A stretch of DNA of 45,653 nt from Prevotella sp. UBA2456 (lineage in GTDB: Bacteria > Bacteroidota > Bacteroidia > Bacteroidales > Bacteroidaceae). Shown here piece after piece: positions 16,225-24,443 of this stretch. The stretch covers positions 1 through 45,653 of the forward strand of contig DDPY01000002.1 of assembly GCA_002342415.1 (NCBI GenBank), written 5' to 3'. Below the pieces are notes generated by a model that was not told the origin of the DNA, did no database searches, and saw only the letters and a list, made by a program, of their open reading frames with translations. Positions within the stretch are counted from its first letter, which is position 1, and each line of letters starts with the position of its first letter. The translations under genes were made by a program, and so were the position numbers.

Positions 16225-17772
16225 ATGAATAAGATATATAATAAAATAGGTATGGCGCTGATGGGTCTTGTGCTCTTTGCTTCCTGCCAAAACCATGACC
16301 TGCCTGGTTCTGGTGCCATGCAGCTGAGCGCTCCTGACGTGACCGCCATCACTGGTATTGCCAGTGGTGCCAACAACTACGATTACACCTTGTCGTGGCC
16401 TGCCTCCAGCAATGGTGCCACCATGCAGGTAGCCGTCTTTAAGAACGGTTCGCAGATTCAGGGGCTCACCCCTTGTCCTGGCAATACGTTTACACTGAAG
16501 AACCTCGACACCAACGTGCTTTACGAGTTCCTCTTCAAGTATGCCAACGGTGATGCTGTCTCCAAAGGTGTCATGACCAGTTACACACGTGGCGGTGCCT
16601 CGTCACCTGCTGAACTGAAGATGACGCAAGTCGATATATCTGACGACGAACACAACCTGCAAGTTACCTGGTCGGCAGTCGAGGATGCCACTTCCTACAT
16701 TCTTACTCTCGTCAACGGAGACGGCAGCAAGACTATCACAGAGACCGTCAGCGGTACTTCCTATACGCTGAAGGGTGTCCAGATGAAGGAACGCTGGAAG
16801 GCTACGCTCATTGCACAGAATGCTGAAGGTAAAGCATTACCCATCGAAGCTAACACTAAGATTGGCGGTAAAATTCCTGGTTTCCTGTCTGAGTACGCCA
16901 CCCCCGAGGAACTCATTGCTAATGGCGATGACGACGAAGCTTCTGCTTGGCTGTGGTTCCACGAGAACTATCCTAAGGGTGACTACATCTACTTTGGGAA
17001 TATCAGTACCGTCGAGGATATTGAAGACTATCGCATGCTCTTCTGGCTGCGCGATTTGGAGACAGGCAGCGTGGACGACATCTGGAACTTCTCTGATGTG
17101 GCTCGCAATGCCGCTCCCATTGTCGAGCAGTATGTCAAGAATGGCGGCAACCTGCTGCTCTGGCAGCATGCCGTCCCCTATATCGGCACCATCAACCGTC
17201 TGCCTACTTCGCAATTGCGTGGTGTCGACAATGCCATGGGTTGTGGCACTGGAGGCTGGAACCCTGACACCTGGAAGATGGGTGTATGCCTGAACACTGG
17301 CTCGTTCACGAAGGATTTCTCCTCACATCCTATATATGCCGGCATGACCATCGAGAAGCTCAACGACCAGTGCTTTGCTGCTATCGCCTTCAAGGGCCCG
17401 GGCTGGACGGAAGACCACAACTGCCTGTTCTTCAATATTCCTGCAGCCCTGACGGGTATGGACAACAATACCGAGGAGTGCTATAATGCAGTGACCAACG
17501 AGTTTGGCATCTATCCACTCGGCACATGGGATTCTCAGTCGGCATGGGTCAGCCAGCTCAACGTATGGGAGGCTAAGGGTGCCCCCAAGGCTCCCGACGG
17601 ATTCCAGGAAGGTGCAGGTACCGTGCTCTGTATCGGTAATGGCGGCTGCGAGTTCTCGATGAAGAACGAGGATGGCACACCCGATATCAGTGCCAATCCC
17701 AAGAACAACTCCTGTCAGGGCAATGTCTTGAAGCTGGCCAAGAACAGTATTGAGTATCTGATGTCGATCTAA
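16225..17772 (+). CDS. DUF4960-like surface lipoprotein, PUL accessory glycan-binding protein
   Basis: The 515-aa protein starts MNKIYNKIGMALMGLVLFASCQ with a lipobox Cys21. Two fibronectin-III-like segments follow (about 35-125 and 130-215; VTWSAVEDATSYILTLVNGDG). The C-terminal half (about 225-515) reads as a globular alpha/beta domain (YIYFGNISTVEDIEDYRMLFWLRD, NGGNLLLWQHAVPYIG, VLCIGNGGCEF). It resembles the DUF4960 proteins found in SusE/F position in fructan loci, and the paralogue at 26263. By analogy to BT1761 of the B. thetaiotaomicron levan locus it probably binds fructan at the surface. No catalytic motif is recognised. It is the last gene of the SusC-1 operon, before a strong terminator. 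Confidence 0.68.
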   Translation: MNKIYNKIGMALMGLVLFASCQNHDLPGSGAMQLSAPDVTAITGIASGANNYDYTLSWPASSNGATMQVAVFKNGSQIQGLTPCPGNTFTLKNLDTNVLYEFLFKYANGDAVSKGVMTSYTRGGASSPAELKMTQVDISDDEHNLQVTWSAVEDATSYILTLVNGDGSKTITETVSGTSYTLKGVQMKERWKATLIAQNAEGKALPIEANTKIGGKIPGFLSEYATPEELIANGDDDEASAWLWFHENYPKGDYIYFGNISTVEDIEDYRMLFWLRDLETGSVDDIWNFSDVARNAAPIVEQYVKNGGNLLLWQHAVPYIGTINRLPTSQLRGVDNAMGCGTGGWNPDTWKMGVCLNTGSFTKDFSSHPIYAGMTIEKLNDQCFAAIAFKGPGWTEDHNCLFFNIPAALTGMDNNTEECYNAVTNEFGIYPLGTWDSQSAWVSQLNVWEAKGAPKAPDGFQEGAGTVLCIGNGGCEFSMKNEDGTPDISANPKNNSCQGNVLKLAKNSIEYLMSI

Positions 17773-17815
17773 AATCCTTCTTCAGTTAAATACAGATTAG
17801 TTAGTAGTAGTAGTA

Positions 17816-17852
17816 CGCCCCGCCTTCATTGCTGAAGACGGGGCGTTTTCTT
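17816..17852 (+). terminator. Rho-independent terminator of the SusC-1 operon
   Basis: CGCCCCGCCTTCA (17816-17828) pairs with TGAAGACGGGGCG (17833-17845) around a TTGC loop, 13 bp with one mismatch, followed by TTTTCTT. Confidence 0.88.
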
Positions 17853-17874
17853 AAGTGTCAGCTGTGAGCTTCTG

Positions 17875-19371
17875 TTATGCAAAGGGGTTCTCAGTGGGAT
17901 AGTAGTCACCCTTCGGGAAGTTGTAGTCAATCTCCTCTACAGGGATACCCATATACTTCAGCACTTCCCAGAGATACTTACCGGCATGGTCGAACATCAC
18001 GGCGCAGTGGTGAGGATAGTGCTTCTCGATGAGCACGTGGCGGTAGAAGCGGCTCATGTTCTTGATACCGAAGATACCGATAGAGCCGAACGAACGGGTG
18101 GCCACGGGAATCACCTCACCCTGGGCAATATAGGCACGCAGCTTGGTGTCGGCAGTAGACTGCAGACGGTAAACGGTAGCCTTACCGGGCTTGATGTCAC
18201 CTTCCAGTGTACCGTTGGTCACCTCGATAGGCAGGTTGCGGGCCATGATGCGCTGGAAGCACATGTTGCAGTTGCAGACCTTGCTCGAGGCGGTGTTGCC
18301 ACAGTGGAAGCCCATGAAGATCTCCTTGTCGGTGTACTCGTCGCAGAGGAACTTCTTGCCCTTGATGCTCTCCTCGTACATGTCCTGAGGCACGGTGTTG
18401 TTGATGTCGAGCAGGGTGACGGCATCCTCGGTGATGCAGGTGCCGATGAACTCAGACAGCGTACCATAGATGTCTACCTCGCAGCTGACGGGAATGCCAC
18501 GGCTGGTGAGGCGGCTGTTGACATAGCAGGGCACGAAGCCGAACATGGTCTGGAAGGCAGGCCAGCACTTGGTGGTCAGTGCCACAAACTGGCGGCTACC
18601 CTTGTGGCTCTCTACCCAGTCGGTGAGTGTCAGCTCATACTGAGCCAGCTTGGGCAGCACCTGAGGAATCTTGTTGCCATGACCCAACTCTGCAGCCATC
18701 TCCTTCACGACATCGTCGATGCGGGGGTCGCCGGCATGCTTCTGGAACGACTCTAAAAGGTCGAGCTCTGAGTTCTCCTCAATCTCGACATCCAGGTCGT
18801 AGAGGGCACGGATGGGAGCGTTGCAAGCCAGGAAGTTGTTGGGACGGGGACCGAACGAGATAATCTTCAGGTTCTGCAGACCTACGATAGCGCGGGCAAT
18901 GGGCAGGAACTCATGAATCAGCTCTGCACAGTGAGCAGCATCGCCTACGGGCTCCTCGGGGATGTAGGCACGGGTCTTGCGCAGGCTCAGGGCATGGCTG
19001 GCATTGAGCATACCGCAGTAGGCATCACCACGACCGTCTATCAGGTCGTTCTGAGTCTCCTCGGCAGCAGCACAGAACATGGCAGGGCCATCGAAATACT
19101 TGGCGAGCATGGTCTCGGAAATCTCAGGACCGAAGTTGCCCAGATAGACACAGAGGGCATTACATCCGGCCTTCTTGATGTCTTCAAGAGCCTGGCACAT
19201 GTGAATCTCGCTCTCTACGATACAGATGGGGCACTCGTAGATACCCTCCTTGCCAAACTTCTTTTCATACTCTGCGATAACTGCCTTGCGACGGTTAACA
19301 GCCAATGACTCGGGGAAACAGTCGCGGCTTACGGCGACGATTCCGATCTTAATTTTAGGTACGTTGTTCAT
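17875..19371 (-). CDS. L-fucose/L-arabinose isomerase-family protein
   Basis: The 498-aa protein fits the L-fucose/L-arabinose isomerase superfamily in length and order: an N-terminal Rossmann-like domain (KIKIGIVAVSRDCFPESLAVNRR, LCVYLGNFGPEISETMLAKYF), a central domain, then a C-terminal metal-site region. Candidate metal ligands are Glu298 (SCEVDIYG), Asp322 (TLLDINN) and a His in HYPHHC near 461. These enzymes interconvert aldoses and ketoses using Mn2+ in the cytosol. The gene is divergent from regulator 2 and enclosed by fructan genes, so it might act on fructose or another sugar released from the same plant material. The substrate is unknown. Its gene faces the terminator of the SusC-1 operon. 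Confidence 0.72.
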   Translation of the reverse strand: MNNVPKIKIGIVAVSRDCFPESLAVNRRKAVIAEYEKKFGKEGIYECPICIVESEIHMCQALEDIKKAGCNALCVYLGNFGPEISETMLAKYFDGPAMFCAAAEETQNDLIDGRGDAYCGMLNASHALSLRKTRAYIPEEPVGDAAHCAELIHEFLPIARAIVGLQNLKIISFGPRPNNFLACNAPIRALYDLDVEIEENSELDLLESFQKHAGDPRIDDVVKEMAAELGHGNKIPQVLPKLAQYELTLTDWVESHKGSRQFVALTTKCWPAFQTMFGFVPCYVNSRLTSRGIPVSCEVDIYGTLSEFIGTCITEDAVTLLDINNTVPQDMYEESIKGKKFLCDEYTDKEIFMGFHCGNTASSKVCNCNMCFQRIMARNLPIEVTNGTLEGDIKPGKATVYRLQSTADTKLRAYIAQGEVIPVATRSFGSIGIFGIKNMSRFYRHVLIEKHYPHHCAVMFDHAGKYLWEVLKYMGIPVEEIDYNFPKGDYYPTENPFA

Positions 19372-19415
19372 CTTCGTTACTATATTTTAAAGTAATGTTT
19401 AGTTTATAACGAGTG

Positions 19416-19444
19416 CAAAGATACAGATTATTTTCTTAACTCAA
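19416..19444 (-). promoter_or_regulatory. Promoter of the isomerase gene
   Basis: The minus strand reads TATCTTTG at 19423-19416 with TTG at 19444-19442, an 18-bp spacer. A degenerate GAACGCTTTTTTT lies further upstream (19482-19470). It resembles one operator half-site, but its spacing to the -7 box is off by two bases. Confidence 0.6.
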
Positions 19445-19593
19445 TCAAAAAAAGACAAAAGTTTAATAGAAAAAAAGCGTTCTTAACGTTTCTATCATCA
19501 TCGCACCCACCTGAGGACATAGAAGCATTCGGTCTTACAATATAAAGGACAAAACTTTTTTTAATAAAAAAGCACTTTCTCGTTTTTATTGCT

Positions 19594-19601
19594 TACCTTT
19601 G
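19594..19601 (+). promoter_or_regulatory. -7 box of regulator 2
   Basis: TACCTTTG is the same sequence as the -7 box of regulator 1, 30 bp before the start at 19624. No clear -33 box is visible. Confidence 0.5.
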
Positions 19602-19623
19602 CAACCGAAGAAAACTTAAAGAG

Positions 19624-21186
19624 ATGAACAAATTTAACTTTGCATACTCTGCTATCATGTGTGCAGTCATGCTTTTGACCTCATGTAGTGAAAACCGGCA
19701 GACATACCGTATTGGTGTGTCACAGTGCTCGGCAGGGCCTTGGCGCGACAAGTTGAACAATGAGATGCTGGCGGCTCAACACCTCTACGAAGCAGATGCA
19801 AAGATAAGCATTGTCTGTGCCTACGACAACAGCCTGCGCCAGGTCAGACAGATAGACAGTCTTGTGGATGCCGGCATCGACCTGTTGGTGGTGGCCCCCA
19901 ACGAGGTCATTCCTGTCTCTGCCGCCATCTCACGTGCGAGAGAGAAAGGCATCCCCGTCATCTGCTTCGACCGCAAGATAGAAGGCAACAACTATACGGC
20001 TTCCATCGGCTGTAGCAACGTAGAGGCGGGGCGAGCCATCGGTGTGAATGTGGTGGATGTCGCTCACGGGATGATGACCAGCGTGCATAAACCACTGATA
20101 CTGGAGGTGACGGCTCTGATGAGCAGCTCACCGGCACAAGAGCGCCATGAGGGTTTCGCACAAGCCCTGAAAGGCCACGACGAGCTGGAATATGTCTGCC
20201 GGGATGGCGACTGGAGCTCAGACGGCACCTACCGCATCGTGACGGAGCAAATCCAGTCGGGGCGGTGCCCGGACATCATTTTCTGTCATAACGACGGCAT
20301 GGCCACAGGTGCCTACAAGGCTGTGGTAGAGAACGGAGTGGAAGGACAGGTCAAGATTTTCGGCATCGACGGCATGCCCGGCGAGGGGCTGGAGTATGTG
20401 CAGCTGGGGCATCAGACAGCCAGCTATGTCTATCCCACACATGGCTATGAGATTGTACGCCTTGCACTGGACATTCTGACCGGCAATCCCTATAAGCACG
20501 ACAATCCGATACAGGGCATTCTGGTGGTGCGCGAGAATGCGTGGTCCATTGCCACCACGACCGCTGAGCTAATGAGACAGAACCAGAACCTGGTAACCAT
20601 ACAGGACAAGCTGGAAGACTATCTTGGCCTCTACAACACACAGCATAAGGCGCTATGGGCCAGCATCGTGCTCATCGTGTTGCTGGTGGTGGCCGTCTTA
20701 CTGATATGGCGGGCATATGTGCTGGCGCGCAGGGCCATCCGCCAGCGTCAGGCACTGAACATGGAGGAAACGCTGTTCTTTACCAACAGTGACGGCCGTA
20801 CACTTCGACAGGTGTTTGTAGACCCGAAAGTGGAAAATACCGAGGTGCGCTCGCAGGACACCATCTTTGCCGAGACCCTGAACGAGGCTATCCGCCAGAA
20901 CATGTCGAACCCCAACCTGAAGATGGAGGAACTGGGTGAAACGGTAGGACTGAGCCGAGTACAGCTGTACCGCAAGGTGAAGGCACTGACAGGTCTCTCG
21001 CCCATAGAGCTGTTGCGACAGATGCGCCTGCAGCAGGGTTACGTGTTGCTCTGTTCGACCAACAAGACCGTTCAGGAAGTGGCCTATGAGGTGGGATTTG
21101 GCACGCCAGGCTACTTCAGCAAATGCTTCAAGCAACAGTACGGCAAGTATCCCACGGAATTGCGAGAGTCTACGAATCAGACATAA
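19624..21186 (+). CDS. Membrane-spanning one-component regulator: periplasmic sugar-binding domain + TM + AraC HTH (regulator 2)
   Basis: The 520-aa paralogue of regulator 1 has a signal segment ending LLTSC (Cys21), a periplasmic binding fold (about 27-310; YRIGVSQCSAGPWRDK, GIDLLVVAPNE, FCHNDGMATGA, IFGIDGMPGEG), one TM helix (about 345-363) and a C-terminal AraC domain (412-515; LSRVQLYRKVKALTGLSP, VQEVAYEVGFGTPGYFSKCFKQQYG). The linker between TM and HTH is short and not Pro-rich, unlike regulator 1. Again no kinase or receiver is present. It sits directly upstream of SusC-2. The near-identical recognition helices of the two AraC domains fit the similar operators found at both SusC promoters. 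Confidence 0.88.
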   Translation: MNKFNFAYSAIMCAVMLLTSCSENRQTYRIGVSQCSAGPWRDKLNNEMLAAQHLYEADAKISIVCAYDNSLRQVRQIDSLVDAGIDLLVVAPNEVIPVSAAISRAREKGIPVICFDRKIEGNNYTASIGCSNVEAGRAIGVNVVDVAHGMMTSVHKPLILEVTALMSSSPAQERHEGFAQALKGHDELEYVCRDGDWSSDGTYRIVTEQIQSGRCPDIIFCHNDGMATGAYKAVVENGVEGQVKIFGIDGMPGEGLEYVQLGHQTASYVYPTHGYEIVRLALDILTGNPYKHDNPIQGILVVRENAWSIATTTAELMRQNQNLVTIQDKLEDYLGLYNTQHKALWASIVLIVLLVVAVLLIWRAYVLARRAIRQRQALNMEETLFFTNSDGRTLRQVFVDPKVENTEVRSQDTIFAETLNEAIRQNMSNPNLKMEELGETVGLSRVQLYRKVKALTGLSPIELLRQMRLQQGYVLLCSTNKTVQEVAYEVGFGTPGYFSKCFKQQYGKYPTELRESTNQT

Positions 21187-21203
21187 TAGTCAACAATTGT
21201 TCC

Positions 21204-21270
21204 ATGAAACATATTTTTTAGGGGCTGAACGATATTTGTTAGTCGTTTGGCCTTTATTTTTGTACTTTTG
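21204..21270 (+). promoter_or_regulatory. SusC-2 operon promoter with two 21-bp direct-repeat half-sites
   Basis: ATGAAACATATTTTTTAG at 21204 and CTGAACGATATTTGTTAG at 21225 begin two 21-bp tandem units. The -7 box TACTTTTG (21263-21270) starts 38 bp after the second unit, and the start codon lies 54 bp after the -7 box start, both exactly as at SusC-1. No TTTG -33 box at the right spacing is seen, which fits an activator-dependent promoter. Confidence 0.75.
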
Positions 21271-21316
21271 TGGCAAAATTTTAACGAACAAGAGTACTAA
21301 CCAAACTAAAAAGCAA

Positions 21317-24300
21317 ATGAAACAGACGAAAAGAATCATTCTGAGTTTCCTGCTGCTGAGTGCACATATTATAATGTGCGCGCAACAGGAGATTACGGGT
21401 ACGGTGACCGATGCTATGGGGCCGGTCATCGGTGCTACCGTCATGGAGAAGGGGACAACCAATGGTACGGTGACCGACTTCGACGGTAACTTCAAGCTGA
21501 AGGTACAGCCTGGAACAATGCTAGTGTTCTCGTACATTGGCTACCAGACCTTGGAACTGCCAGCCCAGAACGGCATGACCGTTGAGCTGAAAGAAGACGC
21601 ACTCTCGTTGAACGAGGTCGTGGTGACCGGTTATACCACACAGCGAAAGGCCGACTTGACGGGTGCGGTAAGCGTGGTGAGCGTAGCCGAGCTGGCCAAG
21701 CAGAACGAGAACAACCCCATGAAGGCTCTGCAAGGTCGTGTACCAGGCATGAACATCCAGGCCGACGGTAATCTGGAGGGCGCTGCTACGGTGCGTATCC
21801 GTGGTGAAGGTACGCTGAACTCAGGTGTAGACCCGCTCTACATTATCGACGGTGTGCCCACTCAGTCGGGAATGCACGAACTGAACGGCAACGACATCGA
21901 GAGCATCCAGGTGCTGAAGGATGCTGCATCGGCCTCTATCTATGGTAGCCGTGCTGCCAACGGTGTGATCATCATCACCACCAAGAAGGGCAAGGACGGC
22001 AAGGTGAAGGTGAACTTCGACACCTCGGTGGCCGCTTCGTTCTATACCAACAAGATTGAGACGATGAATGCCAAAGAATGGGGCCGCGCTTTCTGGCAGG
22101 CCAGCGTGAACGACGGTCTGAACCCCAACAACAATAACCTGGGCTACAACTTTGACTGGAGCTATAATCAGCAAGGCATCCCCGTGCTGAACAGCCTCTC
22201 AATGAATATGTTCCTGGACGAAGGTGCCTCGGTACGCTCGTCGGATACCGACTGGTTCAAGGAGATTACCCGCACGGGTGTAGTACAGCAGTACAACCTG
22301 TCGGTGAGCAACGGCAACGAGAAGGGTCACTCTTTCTTCTCCGTGGGCTACTACGACAATATGGGTACCATCAAGGACTCACACTTCAGCCGTCTGTCGG
22401 GCCGTGCCAATGCCGACTACAAGTTGTTCGACGGCATGGTGACCATCGGCGAGAACTTCACTGTGAACCGCACCAAGGGTACAGCTGCTCCCGGTGGTAT
22501 ATTAGAGAATGCCCTGGAGTTCAACCCCAACTTCCCCATCTATGCTGAGAATGGTGAGTATGCACAGGCCCTCGGCGCCTATTCGGAGCGCGAGAACCCG
22601 CTGAGCATGCTCCATAACAACAAGGATAACGAATACACACAGTGGCGTATGTTCGGTGATGCCCACCTGAGCATCACCCCGTTCAAGAACTTCACCGTGC
22701 GCACCACCCTGGGTATGGACTATACGCAGAAGCAGCAGCGCTTCTTCCTCTATCCCATTATCAACGGTAAGATGAAGCGTACCGACACTGCTGCCGAGAG
22801 CAAGCAAGAGCATTGGATGAACTGGATGTGGAATGCCATTGCCACCTACAACCTCGAGAAAGACAAGCATCGCGGAGATGCCATGATAGGTATGGAGGTG
22901 AACCGCCAGAACTACAATATGAGCGACGCACAGCGTTACGAGCTGGCTATTCTGAACACCGACTATATGTGGCCGTCGGCAGGTACAGGACGACAGATAG
23001 CACAGGGCTTCGGCAACGGATACTCGCTGGTTTCATACTTTGGTAAGGTGAACTACACTTACGACGACAAGTATATGGCCTCGCTGACCATCCGTCACGA
23101 CGGTTCGAGCCGTTTCGGCGAGAACAAACAGTATGGTACCTTCCCCTCTGTCTCTGCCGGTTGGCGCATCACGCAGGAGAAGTTTATGCAGAAGACCAGC
23201 ACCTGGCTCGACGACCTGAAGCTGCGCTACTCATGGGGTCAGACCGGTAACCAGGCCATCGACAATACTGCCCGCTATACGCTCTATCAGGCACTGGTTT
23301 CGGGCAACATCTGGGACGAGAACCAGGCTGGTTCTGCCTACGACATCAAAGGCACGAATGGCGGTTCGGCCATCCCTACAGGTTATGTGCGCTCGCAGCG
23401 CGGCAACGAGGACATCAAGTGGGAGACCACGATGCAGCACAACATCGGTCTCGACTTCGCCTTGCTGCGCAACGAGATTTACGGTAGTGTCGACTGGTTC
23501 TACAAGAAGACCACCGACATCCTGCTCTTCATGGAGGGTATCGCCTCGATGGGTGAGGGTAGCGGACAGTGGATCAATGCCGGCGAGATGAAGAACACCG
23601 GCTGGGAGTTTTCGCTGGGCTATCGCCACAAGCTGCAGAACGGCTTCTCATGGGATGTCAATGGCAACATCAGCCTCTATCGCAATGAGATTACCAAGCT
23701 GCCCGAGACGGTGATAGCCAACGGTAAGTTTGGCGGCAACAGCAAGCTGAGCGTCATTGGCAACTCGAAGGGCTCGCTAGTGGGCTATGTAGCCGACGGG
23801 CTCTTCAAAAGTCAGGAGGAGATTGACAACCATGCCATACAGCAAGGAGCCGGACTGGGCCGCATCCGCTATAAGGACCTGAATGGCGACGGCTACATCA
23901 CCGAGGACGACCAGACCTGGATTTTCGACCCGACTCCTAAGTTCTCATGGGGTCTGAACATCTACCTGCAGTACAAGAACTTCGACTTCACCATGTTCTG
24001 GCAGGGTGTGCAGGGTGTCGATGTCAACACCCATGGATTCAAGGCTCGCACCGACTTCTGGGCTAACTCTACAGTCAATGTGCCCTACCTGAACAAAGGC
24101 ACCCGCGTGCTGAACGCATGGAGCCCAGCCAATCCCGGCAGCGACATCCCAGCACTGACTACTGCCGACACCAACAACGAAGGCCGACTCTCTACCTATT
24201 ATATTGAAAACGGATCGTTTGCCAAGCTGCGCACCATCCAGCTGGGATATAACATCCCAAAAGGCTTTACAGACAAGTTGCATCTGGACCGCCTGCGCGT

Positions 24301-24427
24301 CTATCTCTCGGCCCAGAACCTGCTGACCATCAAGAGCGGCAAGTTCACAGGCTCAGACCCGGAGAACCCTGGATTCAATTATCCGATACCTCTAAACCTG
24401 ACATTTGGCTTAAACGTTTCATTCTAA
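21317..24427 (+). CDS. SusC-like TonB-dependent outer-membrane transporter (SusC-2)
   Basis: The start at 21317 (MKQTKRIILSFLLLSAHIIMCAQQ) is chosen because it matches SusC-1 and follows the shared leader AACAAGAGTACTAACCAAAC; the longer frame to 21086 would overlap regulator 2. The 1036-aa protein has a carboxypeptidase-regulatory-like domain, NEVVVTGY, a TonB plug (LQGRVPGM, PLYIIDGVPTQSG, VLKDAASASIYGSRAANGV) and a barrel ending in Phe. The SusD partner lies 16 bp downstream. It is expected to import fructo-oligosaccharides into the periplasm. The first 100 residues are almost the same as in SusC-1, whereas the plug loops and barrel differ, consistent with a different fructan or chain length. 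Confidence 0.95.
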   Translation: MKQTKRIILSFLLLSAHIIMCAQQEITGTVTDAMGPVIGATVMEKGTTNGTVTDFDGNFKLKVQPGTMLVFSYIGYQTLELPAQNGMTVELKEDALSLNEVVVTGYTTQRKADLTGAVSVVSVAELAKQNENNPMKALQGRVPGMNIQADGNLEGAATVRIRGEGTLNSGVDPLYIIDGVPTQSGMHELNGNDIESIQVLKDAASASIYGSRAANGVIIITTKKGKDGKVKVNFDTSVAASFYTNKIETMNAKEWGRAFWQASVNDGLNPNNNNLGYNFDWSYNQQGIPVLNSLSMNMFLDEGASVRSSDTDWFKEITRTGVVQQYNLSVSNGNEKGHSFFSVGYYDNMGTIKDSHFSRLSGRANADYKLFDGMVTIGENFTVNRTKGTAAPGGILENALEFNPNFPIYAENGEYAQALGAYSERENPLSMLHNNKDNEYTQWRMFGDAHLSITPFKNFTVRTTLGMDYTQKQQRFFLYPIINGKMKRTDTAAESKQEHWMNWMWNAIATYNLEKDKHRGDAMIGMEVNRQNYNMSDAQRYELAILNTDYMWPSAGTGRQIAQGFGNGYSLVSYFGKVNYTYDDKYMASLTIRHDGSSRFGENKQYGTFPSVSAGWRITQEKFMQKTSTWLDDLKLRYSWGQTGNQAIDNTARYTLYQALVSGNIWDENQAGSAYDIKGTNGGSAIPTGYVRSQRGNEDIKWETTMQHNIGLDFALLRNEIYGSVDWFYKKTTDILLFMEGIASMGEGSGQWINAGEMKNTGWEFSLGYRHKLQNGFSWDVNGNISLYRNEITKLPETVIANGKFGGNSKLSVIGNSKGSLVGYVADGLFKSQEEIDNHAIQQGAGLGRIRYKDLNGDGYITEDDQTWIFDPTPKFSWGLNIYLQYKNFDFTMFWQGVQGVDVNTHGFKARTDFWANSTVNVPYLNKGTRVLNAWSPANPGSDIPALTTADTNNEGRLSTYYIENGSFAKLRTIQLGYNIPKGFTDKLHLDRLRVYLSAQNLLTIKSGKFTGSDPENPGFNYPIPLNLTFGLNVSF

Positions 24428-24443
24428 AACATACAATACTATT

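Noticed and set aside
21086..21316. Longer N-terminus for SusC-2 starting within regulator 2
   Set aside because: It would place the signal peptide internally and overlap regulator 2 and the promoter; the start at 21317 matches SusC-1.
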